Assembly (NCBI GenBank): GCA_024692105.1
Contig: JAILMZ010000093.1
Location: 1-10,951 of the forward strand
DNA length: 10,951 nucleotides
Source of the DNA: Saccharofermentans sp.
GTDB taxonomy: Bacteria; Bacillota_A; Clostridia; Saccharofermentanales; Saccharofermentanaceae
Reading direction: 5' to 3'
Shown here: piece by piece, positions 1 through 6,694 of the stretch
How positions within the stretch are numbered: the first letter of the stretch is position 1
How the letters are laid out: every line of letters begins with the position of its first letter
Program-made: the position numbers and the translations under genes
The notes under the pieces: model-generated
The model's input: only the letters and a program-made list of their open reading frames with translations
What the model was told of the DNA's origin: nothing
Databases searched by the model: none

Positions 1-53
1 ATGCAAATGCGGTTACCGAACTGGATGCCGCTATCAAGGCTCTGGAGGTGTAA
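1..53 (+). CDS. Transketolase N-terminal subunit, 3' end only (partial)
   Basis: This is the last part of a gene that enters from the left edge. The open frame reads ANAVTELDAAIKALEV and stops at TAA (51-53). The ELDAAIKALE-type tail resembles the C-terminus of the short N-terminal (ThDP pyrophosphate-binding) half of bacterial split transketolases. The next gene, five bases on, is the matching C-terminal half, which supports the call strongly. The ribosome binding site of that gene (GGAGGT, 44-49) lies inside the last codons here, so the two subunits are probably co-translated in about equal amounts. Only 16 residues are visible, so the identification rests mainly on context. Confidence 0.8.
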   Translation, partial: ANAVTELDAAIKALEV

Positions 54-58
54 TTACT

Positions 59-1000
59 ATGGCAGATATGGCAACAAGAGAAGCTTACGGCAAGGCGCTT
101 GCTGAAGTAGGAGCAGATTCCAAGGTAGTCGTTCTCGACGCTGACCTTGCAGGCTCCACAAAGACAGGAGACTTCAAGAAAGTATATCCCGACAGATTCT
201 TCGATATGGGTATCGCTGAGGGCAACATGGTTACCACGGCAGCAGGTATTTCAACATGCGGCAAGACAGTATTCTGTTCTTCATTCGCTATGTTCGCTTC
301 CGAGAGAGCTTGTGAGCAGGTCAGAAACTCTGTCTGCTATCCGAACCTCAACGTAAAGGTCTGCGCTACACACGCCGGTCTCACGGTAGGTGAGGACGGT
401 GCTTCACACCAGTGTCTCGAAGATCTCGCTATCATGAGAACATTCCCTAACATGACAGTTCTCTGCCCTTCTGATGCAGCTCAGACAAGAATGGCTATCA
501 AGGCAGCAGCTGAGACTTACGGACCTTTCTATGTAAGACTCGGAAGAATGAAGGTTGCTTCCGTATACGGCGAGTTCGGTGAGGATGTTCCTTTCGAGAT
601 CGGCAAGGCTAACCAGCTTAAGGACGGTAAGGATCTTACCATCATCGCTTGCGGCATGATGGTACAGGAAGCTCTCGAAGCAGCTGAGATCCTTAAGAGC
701 AAGGGTATCGAAGCGCGTGTTATCGATATGTTCTGCATCAAGCCCATCGACCGTGAGGCTGTTATCGCAGCAGCTAAGGAGACAGGTCTCATCGTTACTG
801 CTGAAGAGCACATGGTGAGCGGCGGTCTCGGCGGCGCAGTCAGCGAAGTTGTCTGCGAAGAGGCTCCCTGCAAGGTCGTAAGATTCGGCGTTAATGATCA
901 GTTCGGTCAGTCCGGAACACCTAAGGCACTCCTCGAAGCATACAAGCTCACAAGCGCTGATCTTGCTGAGACTTGCGAGAAGGCATTTGCTAACAAGTAA
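59..1000 (+). CDS. Transketolase C-terminal subunit
   Basis: This 313-residue protein is the pyrimidine-binding plus C-terminal half of a split transketolase. With the N-terminal half encoded just upstream it moves two-carbon ketol units between sugar phosphates in the non-oxidative pentose phosphate pathway, in the cytoplasm. The segment MGIAEGNMV (about residues 50-58) carries the conserved glutamate (E54) that activates the ThDP aminopyrimidine ring. GEDGASHQ near residue 120 is the usual transketolase active-site loop. The C-terminal third (from about residue 190) is the standard transketolase C domain. The length is normal for the family. ATG at 59 is chosen because GGAGGT (44-49) lies 9 bases upstream; ATG at 68 is a less likely alternative. 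The gene ends before a strong terminator, so it closes its operon. It belongs to central metabolism and has no evident link with the sugar cluster to the right. Confidence 0.95.
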   Translation: MADMATREAYGKALAEVGADSKVVVLDADLAGSTKTGDFKKVYPDRFFDMGIAEGNMVTTAAGISTCGKTVFCSSFAMFASERACEQVRNSVCYPNLNVKVCATHAGLTVGEDGASHQCLEDLAIMRTFPNMTVLCPSDAAQTRMAIKAAAETYGPFYVRLGRMKVASVYGEFGEDVPFEIGKANQLKDGKDLTIIACGMMVQEALEAAEILKSKGIEARVIDMFCIKPIDREAVIAAAKETGLIVTAEEHMVSGGLGGAVSEVVCEEAPCKVVRFGVNDQFGQSGTPKALLEAYKLTSADLAETCEKAFANK

Positions 1001-1023
1001 GTCCTGAGACTTTACGGAAAATG

Positions 1024-1055
1024 AAACGTCCCGCAGTTCGCGGGACGTTTTATTC
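1024..1055 (+). terminator. Rho-independent terminator, probably bidirectional
   Basis: A perfect 11-bp stem pairs 1024-1034 (AAACGTCCCGC) with 1040-1050 (GCGGGACGTTT) around a 5-base loop. On the plus strand a T-rich stretch follows (TTTTATTCTTCTTTTT), starting 23 bases after the transketolase stop. Read on the minus strand, the same hairpin lies just after the stop of the GGDEF gene (1062-1064) and is followed by the weaker U-rich run TTTCATTTT. One hairpin between two convergent genes can therefore serve both. Confidence 0.9.
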
Positions 1056-1061
1056 TTCTTT

Positions 1062-2903
1062 TTATCTGCGGTTCTTTTTCTTGGCTCTCTTCTCGATGTA
1101 CATGGCCTTGTCAGCCTTATTGATGCACTCGATCAGGTCTCTCCATCTGGTCAGCCTGCAGGTTCCGATGCTTGCACCCAATTCGTACTTATACTTGCCG
1201 GAATCGTTGACATCTTTGATGTTGTTCCTGACGGTCCTCATGAATTGGCCGAGTCTTCCGACATTTGTAAGATCGATGATCGCCGAGAATTCATCTCCGC
1301 CCATCCTGGCAACGAATTCGCCGGGCTTCAGGGCATTGTCGATGCACTTGGCCACCTCTCTGATCGCTTCATCGCCGGAATTGTGGCCGAAATTATCATT
1401 GATGTATTTGAGTCCGTCCATGTCGATCGATGCGATGGCCATGTCGTGGCGCTTATTGCCGATCTCGTCGAACTGTTCGGTAAGCTTGGACTCGAAGCCT
1501 CTTCTGTTGAGCAGGCCGGTGAGCGGATCCTTGGTATAGACTTCCATGATGTCCGCCATGCCGAAGAGCTTCTGATAGATATCGAGTCTGTTGATTATCT
1601 GTCCATACTGTATAAGGATGAACTCCATCGTCTCATTGATGAAGAAATGCTCGGACGTGGTGACATCCAATACGGCATATCCGTAAGCTGCGTTGGCATA
1701 TGAGATAGGCACATAGACATAAGAACCTATGCGGTTTTTCATGAATCCTCTGGGGAGAAGCTTCTCGTTGGGGAAGGAAAGATTGGTTACGGTTATGTCC
1801 CCTTTTTCCTTGAAACTTCCGACAAGTTCTCTGCCGCTTTCCCTGTATCTTACGAGATAGCAGGACCTGACGCTCGGCTGAGCCCTCAGGTTCTCAAGAG
1901 TGACATTTATGGCAGCTTCGTTCGTGAGAGCGTTGTCGAAAACGGCACTTATTACCGAGAACTGTCTCATGGCATCGATGGTGTTCGCTCTTGCAAGTTT
2001 AAGGTCACGCACAGCCTTATAGACATCGCGACCGGGGTCACCGTCGCCGGTGCTTTCTCTCGGGATTATGTTGCCCGACACCGTTACATAGAGGTCGGGA
2101 TTCTTTTTCGCATTTATATCTTCGAGAAGCTTTACAGCGGAAAGTGCGAGGTCCTTATTTGAGATCTCGATGGTCGTGATCGAAGGAATGTGATCTGCAC
2201 CCTCAGTCAGATTATCGACGCCGCTTATCAGCACGTCGCCGGGCACCGAATATCCTCTTGCTATGAGTTCGTCTGCCAGGGCGATAGCCATATAGTCGTT
2301 GGAGCAGACAATTGCCTCGGGAAGAGATCCGTCCCGTCTTATGAAAAAGTCTGCCATCTCGGGACCTTGGTCTATCCAATAATTGCCGTGGAAGACCAGA
2401 TTACCGGCAACTTCATAACCTGCGTCATGCATGGCGTCCTCGAAACCGGCTCTCCTCTCGGCGGAATCCACCAGGTCGTCTCTGCCGGTAACAAAACCGA
2501 TATCGTCCGTCTTGCACTTCGAGATAACGTATCCTGTTATCTCTCTCATCAGATCCCTGTTATCGGGGATAACGTTGAAGAAGCCGTTGATCTCGGCTCT
2601 GATGCAGACGACAGGAGGACATTCGGGATCTGCAAGGAGGCTGTCTATCAGTTCCTTGCCCATGCCAGTGTGATCTATGGTATCAAGACAGACTATGATG
2701 CCGTCATAGGAGTGCAGATCGGGAACATGGAAAATGCTCGTATAGCCGATTACCTGAAGAGGATTTGTGTTCGGGATCGAACAGTTGCCAAAGATATCCA
2801 CCCTATGCCGCTTCTTGCGTGCATAGGCATCGATATGTCTTATGATGGACGATGAATAGTCCCTGTACATGTCACCGATAAAAGCACAGATCTTCATATG
2901 CAT
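1062..2903 (-). CDS. Cytoplasmic LacI-type sugar-binding / GAF-like / GGDEF diguanylate cyclase
   Basis: This 613-residue protein probably makes cyclic di-GMP in response to a small ligand. Residues 1 to about 290 look like the periplasmic-binding-protein fold of LacI regulators (ERRAGFEDAMHDAGY, AIVCSNDYMAIALADELI, ISGVDN, SITTIEI). There is no N-terminal helix-turn-helix, no signal peptide and no membrane segment, so it should be a soluble sensor. Residues about 310-445 resemble a GAF-like domain. Residues about 455-610 form a GGDEF domain with DPLTGLLNRRGF and an intact ARMGGDEF signature (G535 to F539), so catalysis is expected. The product-inhibition site (RxxD five residues before GGDEF) reads KPGE at 526-529 and seems lost. 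Two starts are possible, 2903 or 2897, and neither has a clear Shine-Dalgarno sequence. The gene stands alone, convergent with transketolase and divergent from the CDP-sugar operon. The ligand cannot be read from sequence. Confidence 0.9.
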   Translation of the reverse strand: MHMKICAFIGDMYRDYSSSIIRHIDAYARKKRHRVDIFGNCSIPNTNPLQVIGYTSIFHVPDLHSYDGIIVCLDTIDHTGMGKELIDSLLADPECPPVVCIRAEINGFFNVIPDNRDLMREITGYVISKCKTDDIGFVTGRDDLVDSAERRAGFEDAMHDAGYEVAGNLVFHGNYWIDQGPEMADFFIRRDGSLPEAIVCSNDYMAIALADELIARGYSVPGDVLISGVDNLTEGADHIPSITTIEISNKDLALSAVKLLEDINAKKNPDLYVTVSGNIIPRESTGDGDPGRDVYKAVRDLKLARANTIDAMRQFSVISAVFDNALTNEAAINVTLENLRAQPSVRSCYLVRYRESGRELVGSFKEKGDITVTNLSFPNEKLLPRGFMKNRIGSYVYVPISYANAAYGYAVLDVTTSEHFFINETMEFILIQYGQIINRLDIYQKLFGMADIMEVYTKDPLTGLLNRRGFESKLTEQFDEIGNKRHDMAIASIDMDGLKYINDNFGHNSGDEAIREVAKCIDNALKPGEFVARMGGDEFSAIIDLTNVGRLGQFMRTVRNNIKDVNDSGKYKYELGASIGTCRLTRWRDLIECINKADKAMYIEKRAKKKNRR

Positions 2904-2909
2904 ATTGTA
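2904..2909 (-). promoter_or_regulatory. TACAAT, possible -10 box abutting the GGDEF gene start
   Basis: On the minus strand TACAAT sits directly against the first ATG (2903), and no GGAGG-like sequence lies at a usable distance upstream. The hexamer differs from the consensus -10 at one base. Used as a promoter, it would start transcription near 2897, which is the second in-frame ATG, giving a leaderless or near-leaderless message. The best-placed -35 candidate (CATACA, 17 bases upstream) matches the consensus at only 3 of 6 positions, so support is weak. Confidence 0.25.
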
Positions 2910-2956
2910 GCGGGTTTTTCCGCGTTTGTATGCATTTGTTCAGATAATTCCCGCAT

Positions 2957-2988
2957 AAAAAAGTAGCAGCCGTCCCGGGTAGGACGGC
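2957..2988 (-). terminator. Hairpin with U-run on the minus strand, terminator-like
   Basis: A 7-bp GC-rich stem pairs GCCGTCC (2969-2975) with GGACGGC (2982-2988) around a 6-base loop. Read on the minus strand it is followed, after a six-base spacer, by a run of six T residues. It would stop minus-strand transcription arriving from the right before it reaches the GGDEF gene. No minus-strand gene lies between it and rfbF, so it either insulates the GGDEF gene or ends an unannotated minus-strand RNA. The gap between stem and U-run is long for an efficient terminator. Confidence 0.4.
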
Positions 2989-3147
2989 CGCAAATATGGG
3001 GATAATAGGAATAGAAAAATGTCTTGTTTAAGTACTTGAAGTATAGTTTATTTTTTTTGCCATTTCAATAATCTTGCGGCAAAAACAAATGTATTTAAGG
3101 TTTATTGCTATTGGTCCCTAAAGGGTGCTGAAGACCTTCCCGGAGTC

Positions 3148-3222
3148 CCGCCAAATTCCCGTAAATCCAGTGTTTTCAAGCGTTTCGGGGTATACCCCGA
3201 TGCCCGTCCCCGGGAATTGCGG
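3148..3222. other. Potential structured element with nested palindrome
   Basis: AATTCCCG (3154-3161) is exactly complementary to CGGGAATT (3211-3218). The pairing can be extended outward by CCGC (3148-3151) with GCGG (3219-3222), leaving a two-base bulge. The enclosed segment contains the palindrome at 3185-3200 as an inner hairpin. Three copies of TCCCG (3138-3142, 3146-3150, 3157-3161) could compete for the single CGGGA at 3211-3215, so alternative folds are possible. It matches no riboswitch that I recognise, and the strand of any transcript is unknown. It may equally be a DNA-level regulatory site. Confidence 0.35.
3185..3200. promoter_or_regulatory. 16-bp perfect palindrome, candidate operator
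   Basis: TCGGGGTATACCCCGA is identical to its own reverse complement over all 16 bases. It sits in the intergenic region about 205 bases before the rfbF start and about 280 bases before the GGDEF start. A dyad of this length fits a site for a dimeric regulator, or in RNA a 6-bp stem with a TATA tetraloop. No regulator can be assigned; no DNA-binding protein is encoded in the window. Confidence 0.35.
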
Positions 3223-3365
3223 AGGGCAAGTATTTCGTTAGTGTAAATGTATCAAAAGAAACTTCTACAAGAATCGTAATAGATTTTCTTGCTTTTTAAC
3301 AAGGAAAGCAGCGGTAAATGCCCCTGTTTGACCTTATTTTTATACTTAATCTTTGAAGACTTGTA

Positions 3366-3374
3366 TGGTATATT
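3366..3374 (+). promoter_or_regulatory. Probable extended -10 promoter for the CDP-sugar operon
   Basis: TGGTATATT matches the extended -10 pattern TGnTATAAT with one mismatch in the hexamer. It lies 31 bases before the rfbF start codon, giving a leader of about 25 bases that includes the Shine-Dalgarno sequence AGGGGGTG (3388-3395). The best-spaced -35 (TTAATC, 3346-3351) is poor, which is tolerable for an extended -10 promoter. A TTGACC at 3328-3333 has no partner at the right distance. Confidence 0.4.
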
Positions 3375-3405
3375 ACTTGTATTTATTAGGGGGTGCAAAA
3401 GCAGA

Positions 3406-4182
3406 ATGAAAGTAGTTCTTCTTGCAGGCGGTTTCGGTACGAGATTTGCCGAGCAGTCTGAGTATAAACCCAAGCCTATGATCGAGATAGGCGGAATGCC
3501 GATCCTCTGGCACATAATGAAGGAATATTCCTACTACGGTTTTAATGAATTCGTTATCTGTGCAGGCTATAAGCAGCACATTATCAAGGAATGGTTTGCA
3601 GACTATTTCCTTCATACATCGGATATTACATTCGATTTTGCAAACGACAACAAGATGATAGTCCACAACAAGCGTGCCGAGCCCTGGAAGGTTACGGTCG
3701 TGGATACAGGACTTCACACGATGACGGGCGGAAGGATCAAGCGCATACAGCCTTATGTCGGCAATGAGACATTCATGATGACATACGGTGACGGTGTATG
3801 CGACGTTGACATCAACAAGCTCGTCGAGTTCCACAAGGAGCACGGCAAGATCGCTACCCTTACCGCAGTTACGATGAAGCAGGATAAGGGCGTCCTCGAT
3901 ATCGTAGGCAATACCGTTCAGTCCTTCCGTGAGAAGAACGCGGTTGACGGTGCGCCAATCAACGCAGGATACATGGTCTTCGAGCCGGCGGTATTCGATT
4001 ACATCGAAGGCGATTCTACGGTCTTTGAGAAGGAGCCTCTTGAGAAGCTCGCTTCCGAGGGCCAGCTTATGAGCTATATGCACGAAGGTTTCTGGCAGTG
4101 CATGGACACTCAGCGTGAGCAGATTCTGCTCAATAAATATCTTGAGACGGGGCATGCTCCGTGGAAGAAGTGGGAAGACTGA
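3406..4182 (+). CDS. rfbF: Glucose-1-phosphate cytidylyltransferase
   Basis: The enzyme joins CTP and alpha-D-glucose-1-phosphate to CDP-glucose and pyrophosphate, the entry step to CDP-3,6-dideoxyhexoses for surface polysaccharide. It is a nucleotidyltransferase of 258 residues, the usual family length. Visible motifs are LAGGFGTR (residues 6-13, nucleotide loop), KPKPM (21-25, with the conserved lysine), YGDGV (metal-binding aspartate), and the C-terminal blocks FEPAVFDYI, HEGFWQCMDT and APWKKW typical of RfbF. The PPxRFG-type segment common in other RfbF proteins reads MKQDKG here. ATG at 3406 is chosen because it begins the conserved MKVVLLAGG strand and has AGGGGGTG ten bases upstream; the open frame reaches back to 3289 but that part is AT-rich leader. 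It is the first gene of the operon, and rfbG follows after 3 bases. Confidence 0.95.
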   Translation: MKVVLLAGGFGTRFAEQSEYKPKPMIEIGGMPILWHIMKEYSYYGFNEFVICAGYKQHIIKEWFADYFLHTSDITFDFANDNKMIVHNKRAEPWKVTVVDTGLHTMTGGRIKRIQPYVGNETFMMTYGDGVCDVDINKLVEFHKEHGKIATLTAVTMKQDKGVLDIVGNTVQSFREKNAVDGAPINAGYMVFEPAVFDYIEGDSTVFEKEPLEKLASEGQLMSYMHEGFWQCMDTQREQILLNKYLETGHAPWKKWED

Positions 4183-4185
4183 TTC

Positions 4186-5268
4186 ATGAGAGATTTCAGC
4201 TGGTATAAGGGCAGAAAGGTTCTGCTCACAGGTCACACGGGCTTCAAGGGAACATGGCTTGCAAGGATGCTCGTAAACAGCGGCGCAGAGCTTTTGGGCT
4301 ACAGCCTCGAACCTCCTACGGATCCCGCACTGTTTGACATAGCAGGTCTTGAAGGCAGGATGACGAGCGTTATCGGCGACATCCGCGACTACGATAAGCT
4401 CCTTAAGACATTCGAGGAATTCCAGCCGGAGATAGTATTCCATCTCGCGGCTCAGCCTATCGTCAGAGATTCTTACAAAGACCCCAAGTATACATATGAG
4501 ACGAACGTCATGGGCACGGTCAACCTCCTTGAGTGTGTGCGCCTTACGCCTTCCGTAAAGAGTGTTCTGAACGTTACCACCGACAAGGTCTATCTGAACG
4601 TTGAGCGCGAAGAGGGCTACCGCGAGGACGAGATGCTCGACGGATATGATCCGTACTCGAATTCCAAGAGCTGCAGTGAGCTTGTCACACACAGCTACAA
4701 GAGATCTTTCTTCGATCCGATGCTCGCAAGCGGCGAGAGGTTCATCGTTGTATCTACCGCACGTGCCGGCAATGTTATCGGCGGCGGCGATTTTGCAAAC
4801 GACAGGATCATCCCCGACAGCATCAGGGCTGCAGCGGCAGGCAGGAATCTTGAGGTAAGGAACCCTTATTCCGTCAGACCCTACCAGCATGTCTTAGAGC
4901 CCCTTGCAATCTATCTCACGATCGCCATGGAACAGGAGAAGGATTCAAAGTTCCAGGATTACTACAACGTCGGACCGGATGACTGTGACTGCGTTACCAC
5001 AGGCGTTCTCGCGGATATGTTCTGCGAAGCATGGGGTGACGGATTTGCATGGGAGAACAAGTCTGAAGCAAACGCTCCTCACGAGGCGGGTTTCTTAAGA
5101 CTCAACTGCGACAAGATCAAGAAGACCTTCGGATGGGAGCCTACATGGCACATCAAGGAAGGCATCGAGAAGACGGTTGAGTTCTCTAAGGTCTGGCTCG
5201 CAGGCGGCGATATCCCTGCCGAGATGGACAGGCAGATAGAAGATTATCTTAGTCAATTAAAGTTTTAA
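4186..5268 (+). CDS. rfbG: CDP-glucose 4,6-dehydratase
   Basis: The enzyme converts CDP-glucose to CDP-4-keto-6-deoxyglucose with tightly bound NAD+ as internal redox cofactor. It is an extended short-chain dehydrogenase/reductase of 360 residues, normal for the family. The N-terminal Rossmann motif TGHTGFKG spans residues 15-22. The catalytic triad is visible: the threonine of TTDKVY, with the dehydratase-specific D133-K134 pair that serves acid chemistry, and Tyr157-x3-Lys161 in PYSNSK. The adjacent ARAGNVIGGGDF and SVRPYQHVLEPL blocks are typical of RfbG. The start is ATG 4186, three bases after the rfbF stop, with GGAAG (4173-4177) as ribosome binding site. Nothing unusual was seen. Confidence 0.95.
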   Translation: MRDFSWYKGRKVLLTGHTGFKGTWLARMLVNSGAELLGYSLEPPTDPALFDIAGLEGRMTSVIGDIRDYDKLLKTFEEFQPEIVFHLAAQPIVRDSYKDPKYTYETNVMGTVNLLECVRLTPSVKSVLNVTTDKVYLNVEREEGYREDEMLDGYDPYSNSKSCSELVTHSYKRSFFDPMLASGERFIVVSTARAGNVIGGGDFANDRIIPDSIRAAAAGRNLEVRNPYSVRPYQHVLEPLAIYLTIAMEQEKDSKFQDYYNVGPDDCDCVTTGVLADMFCEAWGDGFAWENKSEANAPHEAGFLRLNCDKIKKTFGWEPTWHIKEGIEKTVEFSKVWLAGGDIPAEMDRQIEDYLSQLKF

Positions 5269-5283
5269 GGAGATTTTTGTACT

Positions 5284-6627
5284 ATGGCAGAGTGGAAGAA
5301 TGAAGCAGAAGCAAGAGACGCGATAAAGGCTCTCGTAGCAGAGTACTATCACGACTTCAAGGAGAAGAAGGAGCCCTTCAAGGAAGGCGACAGGATCTCC
5401 TATGCGTCGAGAGTTTTCGATGAGAAGGAGATGTGCTCCCTCACGGATGCGATGCTCGACTTCTGGCTTACAACGGGAAGATTCTCCGACGAGTTCGAGA
5501 AGAACTTTGCAGAGTGGATCGGCGTAAAGTTTGCACATCTGGTCAACTCCGGATCTTCGGCAAACCTGCTTGCGTTCATGACTCTTACTGCTCCCGAGTT
5601 AGGTGACAGACAGATCCTTCCGGGCGATGAGATCATCACTGTTGCCGCAGGATTCCCTACGACAGTCACACCCGCCATCCAGTATGGTGCGATCCCTGTT
5701 TTCGTAGACGTTACCATCCCTCAGTACAACATTGATGTAGACGCTCTTGAAGCTGCTTATTCCGATAAGTGCAAGGCGGTCATGATCGCACACACTCTCG
5801 GCAATCCTTTCAACATCAAGGCTGTAAAGGAATTCTGCACAAAGCATAACCTCTGGCTCATTGAGGACAACTGCGATGCACTCGGCTCACAGTACACGAT
5901 CGACGGCGAAACGAGATTCACGGGAACATGGGGCGACATCGGAACATCTTCGTTCTATCCTCCGCACCACATGACAATGGGTGAAGGCGGTGCCGTTTAC
6001 ACCAACGACCCCAAGCTCAACCGTCTTATCCTTTCTTTCCGCGATTGGGGAAGAGACTGCATCTGTCCTTCGGGTCACGACAATTTCTGCGGCCACAGAT
6101 TCGACGGTGATTACGGTGAACTTCCTCACGGATATGATCACAAGTATGTTTACAGCCACTTCGGATACAACCTCAAGGTTACTGACCTGCAGGCAGCAGT
6201 AGGCTGCGAGCAGCTCAAGAAGTTCCCTTCATTCATCGAAAGAAGAAGACACAACTGGGACAGACTTAAGGCAGCTCTCGCTCCCATCGCAGACAAGGTC
6301 ATCCTTCCTGAGCCTGCAGAAGGCAGCCGTCCTTCATGGTTCGGTTTCCTGATCACTGTACCCGAGGGTTCCAAGAACACAAGAAACGAAGTAACAAGAT
6401 ACATCGAGGACCACAATGTCCAGACGAGACTTCTGTTCTCCGGTAACCTTACAAGACACCCTTGCTTCGATCAGATCAGAGGTACGGATAAGTACCGTGT
6501 ATCCGGTGAACTCAAGAACACTGACTACATTATGAACAACACATTCTGGGTAGGCGTATATCCCGGAATGACGGATGAGATGATCGACTACATGGCAAAG
6601 ACCATCATCGAAGCAGTAGAACAGTAA
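5284..6627 (+). CDS. rfbH: CDP-4-keto-6-deoxyglucose 3-dehydrase (E1)
   Basis: This PMP-dependent iron-sulfur enzyme removes the 3-hydroxyl of CDP-4-keto-6-deoxyglucose. With an electron-donating reductase (E3) it yields CDP-3,6-dideoxy-4-ketohexose. It has the aspartate aminotransferase fold (DegT/DnrJ/EryC1/StrS type) and 447 residues, close to the usual size. The lysine that would bind PLP is replaced by histidine in YPPHHMTMGEGG (H228, equivalent to H220 of the Yersinia enzyme), the hallmark of E1. The [2Fe-2S] ligands are present: C197, then C259-x1-C261-x7-C269. The spacing between the first two ligands is 61 residues, against 57 in the Yersinia enzyme, because of a short insertion near residues 204-210. 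AAGGAG (5267-5272) overlaps the rfbG stop and sits 11 bases before the ATG. No E3 reductase gene follows directly. Confidence 0.95.
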   Translation: MAEWKNEAEARDAIKALVAEYYHDFKEKKEPFKEGDRISYASRVFDEKEMCSLTDAMLDFWLTTGRFSDEFEKNFAEWIGVKFAHLVNSGSSANLLAFMTLTAPELGDRQILPGDEIITVAAGFPTTVTPAIQYGAIPVFVDVTIPQYNIDVDALEAAYSDKCKAVMIAHTLGNPFNIKAVKEFCTKHNLWLIEDNCDALGSQYTIDGETRFTGTWGDIGTSSFYPPHHMTMGEGGAVYTNDPKLNRLILSFRDWGRDCICPSGHDNFCGHRFDGDYGELPHGYDHKYVYSHFGYNLKVTDLQAAVGCEQLKKFPSFIERRRHNWDRLKAALAPIADKVILPEPAEGSRPSWFGFLITVPEGSKNTRNEVTRYIEDHNVQTRLLFSGNLTRHPCFDQIRGTDKYRVSGELKNTDYIMNNTFWVGVYPGMTDEMIDYMAKTIIEAVEQ

Positions 6628-6646
6628 TCAAACAGCTTAAACGAGA

Positions 6647-6694
6647 ACAAGCCTCAGACCGTTCTTCTGACACGAAGACGCTCGTGAGGCTTGT
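6647..6694 (+). other. Two-part stem-loop between rfbH and the aldolase gene
   Basis: The outer stem is a perfect 10 bp: ACAAGCCTCA (6647-6656) with TGAGGCTTGT (6685-6694). After a small internal loop an inner stem of 7 bp with one bulged T pairs 6660-6667 with 6674-6680 around a 6-base loop. No T-run follows, so it is not an ordinary intrinsic terminator. It lies in the longest gap of the operon (105 bases, 6628-6732) and ends 38 bases before the next start. Likely roles are an mRNA processing or stability element, or a control point separating rfbFGH output from the downstream genes. ACGAG (6641-6645) can also pair with CTCGT (6681-6685), an alternative that competes with one outer base pair. 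Confidence 0.6.

Larger units (their letters stand above)
2904..3405. other. 502-base non-coding region between divergent genes
   Basis: No convincing gene lies here; the overlapping open frames are short, lack a ribosome binding site, or only extend the rfbF frame upstream. Base composition is uneven: AT-rich blocks (about 3000-3110 and 3240-3400) flank a GC-rich block (about 3113-3230). The region holds a strong hairpin at 2969-2988, a weaker inverted repeat at 3054-3085 (TTTTTGCC/GGCAAAAA with a 16-base loop), a complex fold at 3148-3222 containing a 16-bp palindrome, and the likely rfbF promoter near 3366. Its length and structure suggest that it regulates one or both neighbours. Confidence 0.6.

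Noticed and set aside
2190..2855. A 221-codon plus-strand open frame opposite the GGDEF gene
   Set aside because: It lies opposite the clear LacI-like sensor domain, and its translation resembles no known family.
3087..3252. Direct repeat AAATGTAT (3087-3094 and 3245-3252) as target-site duplication of a small mobile element
   Set aside because: An 8-base match within 500 AT-rich bases is expected by chance, and the ends between the repeats show no inverted termini.
3328..3346. TTGACC and TATACT as a -35/-10 promoter pair for rfbF
   Set aside because: The spacing is only 7 bases, far too short for a sigma-70-type promoter.
2904..3405. A c-di-GMP riboswitch in the divergent region, given the neighbouring cyclase
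   Set aside because: I could not find the conserved core sequences of either c-di-GMP riboswitch class on either strand.
3252..3515. An 87-codon minus-strand frame overlapping the rfbF start
   Set aside because: Its N-terminal half is antisense to the conserved RfbF start, the rest is low-complexity AT-rich leader, and no domain is visible.
3373..4890. A 505-codon minus-strand open frame opposite rfbF and rfbG
   Set aside because: The plus strand here encodes two unmistakable enzymes with family motifs, and the minus-strand protein has no recognisable domain. It is a by-product of plus-strand codon use.
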